DNA from: Canna indica
Taxonomy: Eukaryota > Streptophyta > Magnoliopsida > Zingiberales > Cannaceae
NCBI GenBank assembly: GCA_034359265.1
Contig: CP136898.1
Location: forward strand, 43,299,501-43,363,500
DNA: 64,000 nt
Direction: 5' to 3'
Position 1 is the first letter of the stretch; each line of letters starts with the position of its first letter. This document shows, in pieces, positions 34,252 through 44,468 of this stretch. Below the pieces are notes generated by a model. It did no database searches, was not told the DNA's origin, and saw nothing but the letters and a program-made list of their open reading frames with translations. A program made the position numbers and the translations under genes.

Positions 34252-36209
34252 CATGGGGAGGGTTGGGATAAGGAGAGTCAGAAAAAAGTAAGTCAGAGGA
34301 AGCACCCTTATCTAGAGAAATTGAGGGTCCTTCAATTAAGAGAATGTTAGAATCAGAATTAACTCTATGTCTTTTATTGGAAGAGGTGAATTTAGTGGAA
34401 GAAGAAATTTTTGCCTTACCCTTAGAAGACTTAGAATTTTTCTTGCTAGGGACCCTAGAAGTACTTATAGAGGAATGACTTGAGGAATTAGCTTTGAAAA
34501 CAACTTCAACTTGTTTAGCAAGTTCAGTTAAGGATTTAGAGGGGGGATGCTTTTCTAAAGAAGAACCCATATTAGAGAAAAAAACCAATCTTTTCAGAAG
34601 GAGACTTAAGATAGACCACCGACTTAGTTTTTGCCTCTCTTTTTTTTCCGAAGACTTAGTTTTTGCCTTGGGAGGGAGATTGGGTTTAATAGACATAACA
34701 GAAGACCCTTTAGGCGGAAGAGGGGGGGGAGTATTCTTCTTGATAGAAGATTTCCCCTAGGATTTGGATAGTCAATTTCAGAACTAGGGTTATTAAGAAA
34801 CTGGAGCATATCCATGCCCCCATTTGTTCTAGCCTGTTCAAGAGAATTTTCTGGCAGCCGAACATGTGCTTCTTTCTGGGTTAAAGAGGAGGTCACGCTT
34901 CTAGGCTGCCTACGACGATTACTTTTCCTTTGCACCTCTATCCAAGGCCCACATCTGGGTTCTAAGGAAGACTCCAACTCCGTAGGATAGGGAGGGGGGG
35001 TAGGAATATCAGAAGGGATATAAGTATCCATATCACTAACAATAGAATCATTTACAGAAGAATGCACAGAAGAGTTACTAAGATTAGCAACATTACCGGT
35101 TACATTAGAATTTGAACAATCCATACTATCAATAACAAAATTATATCTATTGACAACATTAAATTGAGAGGGGGAAGAAGCTATACCGGAGCCCTGCTTA
35201 TTTATTCGGGCAAGCAAAGTAGGGCACTCGAATTCCCGATGTCCAATAATAGCACATTGAAAACATGCAGAGGGCAAGTTTTCATAACAAACAGGTTGGA
35301 AAAAATCAATACCATCAGCCGAAATCCACACCCCCTTCCTAAGGGGAAGTGCAAGATTAACTTCAACACGGGCCCTTACGTAACGATCGTGTTCAAAGGA
35401 AAATGATCTTTCAGAACGCGTAAAATCGAACCGAAATGTCCATCGATGTGATTAATGCAATCTAAATTCCAAAATTCCAAATGCAGCGACTGCAAACGAA
35501 GCCAAATCGGGGTGGTAGTGAAAAGCTCTTCCTAGGGTTTTAACAATGGTTTCCAATGGATCAATCTAAGGATATCACCCCGTAAAGACCACAGTCCAGC
35601 CGTGAGAATAAAATTTGCCAACTCAATAGAGTTAAAATGGAATACGAAATAATTCTCATCTAAGTCAAGAGCCGATTGAAATCCATGAATGTGCCATAGA
35701 CGAGAGGCCCACAAACAAATTACATCGAGATGAGGGGGTTTTCTCAAAAATGTCCTGATAAGACTCGCAGACCAAGGTTCACGAAGGGAAAAAATTTGCT
35801 CAGAAGAAAACACAACACAATCTTTGACAGAAGATGAAATCTTAGAAAAAGTCGAAGACAAGTCCACGGAAGAAGTTTTAATTTTAGGGTTTGATGATTT
35901 AAGAATATCGGACCAAGATTTAACAGAAGCACGAGGTATTACAGACGTCGAAGAAGCAATACCTGAAGGGGGAGGTGCAGACTTTGCCACAACCGGATGA
36001 GGAAGAAGAGCGGCAATCGCAGTCGATGAGGGAACAGGACTGGCAGGGGGTGGCGCATCCTTCACCACAACTGGAGGAGGAATATGAAGTGCGGCGTCTG
36101 GGGGATCAGGCGGAGAGGGAGGGGGGCGGGGAGGCAGCGGCGGCGACGAACAAGAGGTGGAAAATTTAGGGTTTTCCATCGCCTCTTTCTTCGCCAGCGC
36201 CTCAACCAA
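34226..36209 (-). pseudogene. LINE ORF1 (nucleic acid binding) remnant
   Basis: The first part (36209-35532) encodes a Pro/Ser-rich N-terminus followed by a domain typical of plant LINE ORF1 (DVICLWASRLWHIHGFQSAL, FHFNSIELANFILTAGLWSL). After a frame break, the zinc knuckle CFQCAIIGHREFECP lies at about 35275-35230. The C-terminal part is Lys/Ser-rich and overlaps the start of ORF2 in another frame near 34250. It would coat LINE RNA. Confidence 0.78.
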
Positions 36210-36242
36210 GAAAATTGAAAATGGAAACTGAGATTTAATTAT

Positions 36243-37616
36243 TATTTTAACTATAGTAATTTTAAATATTATTCTGTTTCATTAAATAATTATAATTTAC
36301 AATTTTTTAAATTATTTGAAGTGGTCATACTTCTTATAGTGCATTGTGATCGTATTTGTTGACGTCGCTTCGGTATGTTTGTTGTCCATGCATGTTTTTT
36401 TTATATAAATTGGTATCGAAACCAACGCTAGTGCCTTAGATACCACGCACCGGCGATAGTGCTGATTTCAACGCCACTAGTTTTGGTGTCAACACTAGTT
36501 TCTGCACCACATAGATTCAAAAACAAATGCAGTTTTTGCAAATTGGATATTTTAATCTCATATCGATACGTGATTAAATTTTGATTGACTCTTTAACCCC
36601 ACATCGATTACATGTACCACCAAATTTGACAAGAGTTTTTGGTAATTCTTTGTGAAGTCAAATATACAAAATTAGATTGTCATCTATGTTGACCAAACAT
36701 GTCAATCTATCTTGTGATAATGTGGATTGTCATTATAACACTGCCTAACAATGTACCAAACGCAAGTACGCAACTTTTAAAAAATAATTTAGATAAAATT
36801 TCACTAGTACCAGCGCCTCTATATATATATATATATATATATATTGGCATCAGTATATACCCAATTAAATTGGGTACAAGAACCTTTATGTACTAGCGTT
36901 GGTATCTTATTTTTTGTGCATTTTTTAATTAGGTATGGACGCCAATTTTATAATTTATTTATTCTTTAATTTTTATTCTAACTCATTCTAATTAAAAATG
37001 GGTGCTTTTTTATATGACATTTTTTTGATAAAAATTTTAAAAATGATAATCTTTATAAGTTTAACAAAAATTAGCCAAGATAATAATTTTTTTGGACAAA
37101 AATTACCCTCATTAAATTATTAATACCTGACTCGTATGATGAAGATGTGTATGTTTCAACAACTCAGGACAACCCATCCATATGCCAACAAATAATGGAC
37201 AAAGATAACACACTCTGTCCTAGATGCAACAACCCGGGAACACTTCGTCCATTTGTCAACAACAAGGGATAAAGATAACACACCTTGCTCCGGATGTTGA
37301 AAACCCAGGACAACCCAGAATAACCCGTCTAAGGTATCGACAACTCGGGACAACCCGTCTATGGAGTCAACAATCCAGGACAAAGAAAAAATACGCCGCA
37401 CTCATATCTATGTTGCTTGTATCATTTTTATTTGTGTAAAGATCACTTATAAGGAAGATGAGAGTCTAGTTCATGTCAAAGATGTTTGTGGAATGCCAAA
37501 GATGGGTCGACAAAATCGTGATGCGGGATTGCACACGTTGATTGGTGAGGAGGGAGTGAGGGGCCACCATTGATGGTGAATCCGACGAAGAGAGGGAAAA
37601 CATTTTTGTCCATTTA
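36243..37616. other. Intergenic AT-rich sequence with simple repeats
   Basis: No gene was seen. A TA dinucleotide run lies at about 36821-36843. Around it ACCAGCGCC and CAACGCTAGTGCC words hint at an old element end. At 37150-37390 a loose repeat of GGACAACCCRTC and AACAACCCGGGA-like words recurs every 40-80 bases. Nothing here can be assigned with confidence. Confidence 0.45.
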
Positions 37617-38313
37617 TATAAAATTGGAAAAATTATACTTATGGTCCCCCACAGTTTATCCTAATTTTGGTTTTAGTCCCCACAGTTTTAATATTTTGGT
37701 TTTAGTCCCCACACTTTATTTTCATTTATGATTTGGTCTCTGCCGTCACATGAGGCCTAAACGGAGCTGACATGGATAACAGGTGCTGACTGGACATTGA
37801 TGATGTAGAGCCTACAGAGATCATCTTTGTAAACTATGGGGATTAAAACCAAAATTTTGTAAACTATGGGAACTAAAACCAAAATTCGAGTCAACTTTGG
37901 GGATCAAAATTATTATTTTTTCTAAAAAATATAAAAAATCATAGGATATTTTTTCATTTGTTTATAAATAATTATAATATATAAATATATTAAAATTATA
38001 ATATCCTAGATATTAATTCTAATTTCCATTTATTTGTGTGTGTGTTTGCCAGCCTAGCAGACTAGTTCGAGGTCGAGCCGAGTCGACTCGTGGTCCGATG
38101 CGAGCTTGCGAGCTCGGGTAAGTAAGAAGATGAGTTGTGTAAATTTTGCTTGTGTAAATTAATTTATTTAATTTTATGTTGTGTATGCATGTATTGGATG
38201 GTTACATGGAGAATATAATTAATTAAGTTAATTTAAGTTAGCGGGTTCGGGTTCGGCTTGAAACGGATGCGGGTTGTATAAAGGATTTAAAGTGGTTAGG
38301 ATTGAGGAGGGAG

Positions 38314-38321
38314 TATAAAAA
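38314..38321 (+). promoter_or_regulatory. TATA box in solo LTR 1
   Basis: TATAAAAA within GGGAGTATAAAAACCCC. The inverted counterpart is at 42845-42859 in solo LTR 2 (read GGAGTATAAAACCCC on the minus strand). The shared position supports it as the LTR promoter and fixes the sense strand. Confidence 0.6.
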
Positions 38322-39744
38322 CCCCCTCTATTTGGCTTGTGGTTCCCTATTTTGGAGCCATCCAAGATTTTGAGAAAAGGGCAGCCGCCAACTGCAGGAG
38401 CCAGCTAGCCGCCCCCTTCCTCTCCTCTCTCCCCTTGAAGTCGCCTGGCCCCTTGGTGCCGCCTGCGCTGCCATCCCTCTTCCCTTTTCCTTCCCTGTGG
38501 AGCCAAGTCGAGGGAGCCGCCAGCAAGCCAGCTGCCCCCTCTTGCTCTTTCCTTTTTTTTCCCTTTGGAACCGGGGGCTTGGGAGGAGCCGCCGCCTGGC
38601 CTTCCTCTCCTTTGGGTTGAGCCGCCAGATTCCGGAGCTAAAATCGGAGGCCGTCAATTGGATTTTCTTATCCATCCCTTCCTTATTTTGGTGAGTGGTT
38701 TTACCCCTCCTTCTCGGGTTTCTTCATCATGTTCTTAAGCCGATTCGGCTCATTTTCTTCTTGGATTGTTTTTTTTCATTGAAACTCGTGTTTTAGCCAT
38801 CGTATCTTGCGTGGTTTTGTGAGAGGGAACCCCAGGGACTCCCCTAGGTGGCTCGGCAACCCTAGAACTCTCCTAGGGGTGCTCGGCCAAGGTGTTCGAT
38901 GAAATGCCTATGTCATGATTTCGAGTTTTTCCTGATTTCCATGTCATGCTTAGATTATTAATTTAGATCTTATATCACGGGGCATGTGTTTAATGTAAGA
39001 TCTGTGATTTTTAGATTTAGTCTTGTGAAATCTTGGTTGTAATATCATCTTGAAATTTTAGATGTTATAATCTAATTTGTTACCTTGATTCTTGATTAAG
39101 GAAACCTTGATATGTATGCTAGTTTTTAATTAGTAAAAATTATGAGATTATATGCGTGATGGGCATGATGACATGAATCTGTGATATTTGAAATTTAGAG
39201 ATTTAATTCTGTAAAATTTGGATTTTATTTCATGTTGTGCTGAAAATTCCAGCTTGCTGAAATTTATATACTGTTTGTTGAATTTGGGCTGATTTTTGTT
39301 TTCGTTGTTATAATGTAATTAGATCTCTAATCATAGTCATATAACCTATCGTTTCGACCAGAAAATATAGTTTGGAAACATAGGTCATACTCTAGAGCTC
39401 GGATTCGCGTTTGATACATCAGTATCGGGCATAACAGTAAGCTAAAATAAAACCCTAATATGGTTTATCTAAATTTTAATTGCATAATTAAAATTGGGCA
39501 AAGGGGTCAGCATAATCTGTTATGAACCAACATAAGAAGTTTATGCATGAAATAAAACCACATGAGTTTATGACATTACGGGTCTAAGAGTTGTGGTTGG
39601 GTTTTGGAGTGTTGAGACACTTTCCAATAGGAACACCCCTAAGACACCGTAGGAAAGATTTGACTTAGGTCATGGTGCGCCATATTTTTTTACTAATGGC
39701 GGAAAGACTCGTTAATGAGCCGGATTACGGGCTATGCCCAGGAG

Positions 39745-40090
39745 GTTGGGTGGCTAATTCCCAACATGCAAAACAAGTTCGGAGGGCATTTCCCGATTGT
39801 TTTGGTTTGGCCTCGTGGGATAAGTTCGGATGGCCTACCCGATTATCCCCGTTGTGATTTTAAGAAATAAGTTCGGAGGGTCTTTCCCGATTATTCCTGT
39901 GATATCTTTTAGGAGTAAGCTCGGAGGGCCTACCCGATTACACTTATGATATCTTAAAGGGGCAAGTTAGGTAGGCGAATCCTGATTGTCCCTAAGTGTC
40001 TCATGGAGCAAGTTCGGAGGGCCTTTCCCGATTGCTCCCGAGTTTTTGTATACTAGGATAAGTTCGGAGGGTCTTCCCGATTATCGCAGT
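39745..40090 (+). repeat. Array of seven small hairpins in solo LTR 1
   Basis: Hairpins lie at 39770-39803, 39817-39849, 39864-39897, 39913-39943, 39958-39993, 40005-40038 and 40052-40090. A simpler GTTGGG/CCCAAC hairpin precedes them at 39745-39765. Each has an outer stem that differs between units (AAAACAA/TTGTTTT, GGGATAA/TTATCCC, GGAGCAA/TTGCTCC), a GT or GC bulge, a constant inner stem TCGG/CCGA and a loop containing GGCC or a close variant. The fifth unit's inner stem is partly decayed. Confidence 0.85.
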
Positions 40091-40865
40091 ATGTGTTGTG
40101 CCTTAAGGGCATGGTAGGCTTAGGCCTATTGAGCTTCACCATTTTGGTGATTGGCTGCCTTCGGGGGCTTCACCGTTAGGCCTATTAAGGGCATGTGTTG
40201 TGACTTTATTCCTGTAGAGATAGATGTTATGCTATTGTTTATCTCTGTGTTGTTTTATTGTGGGGGTCGATAGAACCGCTCACTGACTTCTTTGAACTCA
40301 CCCATTATCGTTGTTTTGTTTTTAGAGCCTGACCGATGAGGTGGGGTAGAGCACTTGGCACGGCTGGAGGGCAGATGAGCCACATGATCTCATAGCAGTC
40401 CTAGTTAGGGTCGTAGTCGAGTCTTTTGGTAGTGTGTCATGCACTTTGTTGGTCTTTTTGAGTTGTAGCCCTTGAGGGCATTTGTGTCATTTTATTCAGA
40501 TTTTATTGTATTTGGTCTGTTGGACTTGATGTATTATTTTCGCATTTATTTCATTTGTTAAAACTGGTTTATGATGAACTCTGTTTTGATTCTAAATGAA
40601 ATAAAAACATGTTGATTTCTTTCCACAAATGTTTATTCTTATGATGTTGGTATGTGTATGAGTTAGGCTGCGGGGTATTGGCACATATACCCTAGCCGGT
40701 CACGTGATCCTGTATTTGGGGCGTGACAAAAATTGAGCACACTACAGTAATTTACGTTAATTTGGATGGATTTAAATCGCCGTCGTCATTAGACGTCGGT
40801 TTTTATCCACCAATTACCTTGGTTTATGGTGAATTTTGCAGTAACTACATAATTTGAAAACTTAC

Positions 40866-43224
40866 TGTCACGCCCCAAATATAGGATCACGTGACCGGCC
40901 AGGGTATACGTGCCTATACCCTGTAGCCTAACCCATGCACATACCAACTAATAAAACAACGAAATAAACAATAGCTTTTATTAAAAAAAAGAACCAAAAC
41001 ATATTTTTATTTCAAAACAGCGAGGCTTTAAATAAATAGCCTGCCCGGCCACCATCTGCCCGAAGGCAGCCAACACCCAAACGGTGAAGAACAACAGGCC
41101 TAAGCCTACCATGCCCTAAGGCAAACCACACATACTAGGATAATCGGGAAGGCCCTCCGAGCTTATCCTAGTAAAAATAAACTCGGGAGCAATTGGCAAA
41201 GGCCCTCCGAACTTGCTCCACGAGACACGTAGGCACAATCGGGATTTGCCCATCCGAATTTGCCCCTTTAAGATATCATAGAGTAATCGGATAGGCCCTC
41301 TGAGCTTACTCTTAAAAGATATCACATGAATAATCGAGAAAGACCCTCCGAACTTATTCCTTAAAATCACCTTGTGGATAATCGGGTAGGCCCTCCGAAC
41401 TTATCCCACAAGGCCAAACCAGAACAATCGAAAAATGCCCTCCGAACTTGTTCTACAGGTTGGGAATTTGTCATCCAACCTCCCGGGCTTAGCTCGCAAT
41501 CCGGCTCCTCGACGAGTCTCTCCATCATTCATAAAGATATGACGCATCATAACCTAAGCCAAGTCTTTCCTACAGTGTCTCATGGGTGCTCCTATTGGAA
41601 AGTGTCTCAACACTCCAATACCCGACCACAAATCCTAGACCCGTAATGTCATAAACCTGTGTGGTTTTATTTTATGCTTAAACTTCTCATGTTGATTCAT
41701 AACATATTATGCTGACCCATTTTTCCAATTTTAATTATGCAATTAAAATTTAGTTCACCACTATTTGGATTTTATTTTAGGGTTTTGTTTTAGCTTACTG
41801 ATCTGCCCAAAATTGATGTATCTAATTTGAATCTGATCTCCAGAGTGTCTATACGACTATGTTCGGAGAAATACAAACACCACAACAAACATTACAAAAA
41901 TAGCATATATTCATCATCTCAGCATAAAATTCCAACAACATTAAATTTTCAGCATGTCATGAAATTAAATCCAAAAATTCACAAAAATTAAATCCTTAAT
42001 TCTCCAACATATCAAAATTATAACATTTAGACAATTCTCACAAAAACCATATTTTTAAACAAGATTATCAAGCCCTACCATCATCTTTAATCAAGAAATC
42101 ATCTTGCAAAAACCTTCATGGCATCAACATCAAGATCCTAATTTTCACAAAATATATTTTCTCTAAAAATCACATATTTAATACTAAGCATGCTTGAACA
42201 TATAAGAACTCATTTGAAACATCAATTGGAGATATAAACTACAAGATTATCAAGATCCCTCACTTGGGCATTCCATCGAACACCTTGAGGGCACCCTTGT
42301 TCCACCCTTGGCCGAGCACCCCTAGGGTCACCCTAGGGCTGCCAAACCCCATAGGAAAGGGTTTAGGGTCTCCTCAAACACGGCACACAAAAAGAACGTC
42401 GGAAATTTGAGAAATCGTCAGAAAATAAATCAAGATTTCAATAGCTTTCAAGATTGGCTTCAAGAACTCGAAGAAACCCGAAAGAAATAGGGTAAAATCA
42501 CTCACCTAATTTGGAAAGATGATTAGAGGTGGTCTCAGACGATGGCCCTCGAATCCGACGTCAAAAGATGACGGCTCAACTCAAGAAGGGGAAGAGAGGG
42601 GGCGACGACTCACCTCAAGTCGCTGGCTTGAGGAGAAAGGGAGAGAGGAAGAGAGAGGAGCTGGCTTCGGCTGGCTCCTCTCAGCTCAGCTCCAAAGGGG
42701 AGGAAGAAGGAGAGGAAAGGGAAGGGAGATGCTTGGCGGCTTGAGAGAGAGAGGAAGGGGCGGCTGGCAGCTTGGCTGCGGCTTGGCTCCTCCTCTCAAA
42801 ATTTCTTGTGTGGCTCCAAATATGGAGCCATAAGCCAATGGGATGGGGTTTTATACTCCTTCCTCAACCCTAACCCTTCTAACCCTTTATCCAACTCGCA
42901 TCCACCTCAAGCCAAACCCGAATCCGCTAACTTAATTTAACTTAATTAATTTTATACTCCACATAACTATCCAAAAAAAATATAAACACAATGCACGTGC
43001 ACATCCACGTGTCACATAATTAAACACTTATGCATACGCAATATAAAAAGATTAAATAAATCAATCTACACAAGCAAAATTACCTAACTCATATTTTTAC
43101 TTACCCGAGTTCGCAAACTCACACCGGACCATGAGTCGACCCAGCTCGACCTCGATCTAGTCCGCTAGGTTGGCAAACACAGCCATAAAGGAAAATGGTA
43201 TAATTAAATATCTAGGATATTACA
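40866..43224 (-). mobile_element. Solo LTR 2, same family as solo LTR 1, inverted
   Basis: It runs TGTCACGCCCCAAATATAGG to GGATATTACA on the plus strand, which is the reverse of solo LTR 1, and is flanked by the duplication CTTAC (40861-40865 and 43225-43229). It lies 137 bp from solo LTR 1, in the same arm of the foldback element. It lacks any coding region. Its hairpin array is at 41134-41454, and its inverted GC-rich leader at about 42500-42800. Confidence 0.9.
41134..41481 (-). repeat. Array of seven small hairpins in solo LTR 2
   Basis: Hairpins lie at 41134-41172 (10-bp outer stem ACTAGGATAA/TTATCCTAGT), 41182-41224, 41231-41266 (decayed), 41280-41312 (AGAGTAA/TTACTCT), 41328-41359 (GAATAA/TTATTC), 41370-41413 (CCTTGTGGATAA/TTATCCCACAAGG, one bulged C) and 41421-41454 (AGAACAA/TTGTTCT). 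A plain AGGTTGG/CCAACCT hairpin follows at 41457-41481. The order matches solo LTR 1 read backwards. Confidence 0.88.
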
Positions 43225-44365
43225 CTTACTCTCCCGATCTGCTCATCTGATTTAATATTTGCAAGATTAGTTTATTTTCTATTTAAGGCACAAATATCTA
43301 ATTTCGTATTCTTGCATTGAACACATTAATTAAATAGGTAACACATTAATATTTGCAGTATGTTCTGTAACTCTAAATATCCCTTAACAATGCCCATAAA
43401 ATCGTAGCAATAACCTTATATTATGGTGTTTCCACCACAACAAATGAATGGAAAACCGATGTTTATTAGAGTAAAAATCGATACTTTTTTGACGTTCGAA
43501 ATCTAATTTTAACCGCTTTGAATGCGTCAAATTTAGGATCAAAATAAAAGTGAGAAGATTATTAGTGAAGTGATGAGCAGATCGAGAGATCAGGTTTTTG
43601 AATTCTGCAGACACTGCGGAATTCACCCTAAATCAGGGTAATTAACGGATTAAAATTGACGCCTAATGACAACATCGGTTTAAATCCACCCAAATTAACG
43701 TTAATTACTGTAGTGTGCTCAATTATTATATTTTTATATATTATAATTATTTATAAATAAATTAAAAAATATCATATGATTTTTTATATTTTTTAGGAAA
43801 AATAATAATTTTGGTCTCAATAGTTTACTTGAATTTTGGTTTTAGTCCCTATAGTTTATAAAGTTTATCCCTACAAGCTCCACGTCAGCTATGTCCAATT
43901 AGCACATGTTATCCACGTCACCTCCGTTTAGACCTCATGTGATGGTAGGGACTAGATCATAAACAAAAATAAAGTGCGGGGACTAAAACTAAAATTTTAA
44001 AATTATGGGGACTGAAATCAAAATTAATTATGGTAACTGTCGGGATCAAAAGTATAATTTTTCCTATAAAATTTGATAAAAAATTATACCAAATGTTATT
44101 TTTTAAAATGCTTATTCCAAGATGGCCGGTCCATGCAATTTCATCTTAAAAAATTATTTAATTTCTAATTTAAGCTTTAATGAGGCAACTAATTTTTAAG
44201 TTACACTGGTCTGTTTCAAGTTAATTTTTCTTAGTGATTTAGCCATCCGAAAAATATGACAAATACTTTTATATCCCACGATTTCTGTACCAGAGCAGAT
44301 GATATTAAACATGCCTCAGTTTATATGGCAAAAGACAACTTACAAATATTTTAACTTTGAAGTTG

Positions 44366-44406
44366 TTGACCAAGTCGTTCCTTCTGCATACACTTTATAT
44401 ATATAA
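44366..44406 (+). promoter_or_regulatory. Candidate core promoter of the receptor-like gene
   Basis: A TATA box (TATATATATAAG, 44396-44406) stands about 65 bases before the start codon. Thirty bases upstream is TTGACC (44366-44371), the W-box core bound by WRKY factors, which are common regulators of defence receptors. Both are short motifs, and only their position makes them notable. Confidence 0.45.
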
Positions 44407-44468
44407 GAACTTGCGTGGTTTCTCGGCGACAGAGAAAGCAATTGACGCTAACGAAACTAAGCAAAATT

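Larger units (their letters stand above)
30344..36232 (-). mobile_element. L1-type LINE, degenerate
   Basis: On the minus strand the order is ORF1 with a CCHC knuckle, then endonuclease, reverse transcriptase, zinc-finger and RNase H domains, the plant L1 arrangement. A candidate target duplication ATTTAATTAT occurs at 30334-30343 and 36233-36242. With those ends the element is 5,889 bp, close to full length. Its 3' end has only a short A run (GTAAAAAAATTTC on the minus strand). Many stops and frame changes show it is inactive. Confidence 0.85.
37997..40728 (+). mobile_element. Solo LTR 1 (Ty3/Gypsy-like), plus orientation
   Basis: It runs from TATAATATCCTAG (family start TGTAATATCC) to TTTGGGGCGTGACA, flanked by the 5-bp duplication AAAAT (37992-37996 and 40729-40733). 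There is no second LTR and no coding region, so it is a solo LTR left by recombination. Orientation is set by a TATA box (38314-38321) and by the usual LTR ending GGGGCGTGACA. A GC-rich leader-like stretch lies at 38380-38650 and a hairpin array at 39770-40090. The size of 2,732 bp is large for an LTR. Confidence 0.88.
37626..44064. mobile_element. Mutator-like foldback element with long terminal inverted repeats, split by two solo LTRs
   Basis: The ends are GGAAAAATTATACTT and AGTATAATTTTTCC. A perfect 9-bp target duplication TATAAAATT flanks them (37617-37625 and 44065-44073), the hallmark of Mutator-like elements. Removing the two solo LTRs and one copy of each of their target duplications leaves about 1.34 kb, made of two arms of roughly 500 bp and a loop of about 300 bp. 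The left arm is in three pieces (37626-37996, 40734-40865 and from 43230) and the right arm runs from about 43560 to 44064. No transposase is encoded. Confidence 0.9.

Noticed and set aside
38328..38694. ORFs of 65-115 codons in solo LTR 1
   Set aside because: GC-rich leader sequence is open on both strands; low-complexity peptides; no matching ORF in the inverted copy at 42500-42830.
39745..41481. CRISPR-like repeat-spacer pattern in the hairpin arrays
   Set aside because: Units are not identical repeats with unique spacers. They lie in solo LTRs of a plant genome and differ in compensatory ways. No cas genes.
42519..42833. 104-codon ORF in solo LTR 2
   Set aside because: Arg/Gly-rich low-complexity peptide antisense to the LTR; explained by GC-rich sequence.
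37997..43224. The two inverted LTRs as the terminal repeats of one LTR retrotransposon
   Set aside because: They are in opposite orientation, each has its own 5-bp target duplication, and only foldback-element sequence lies between them.
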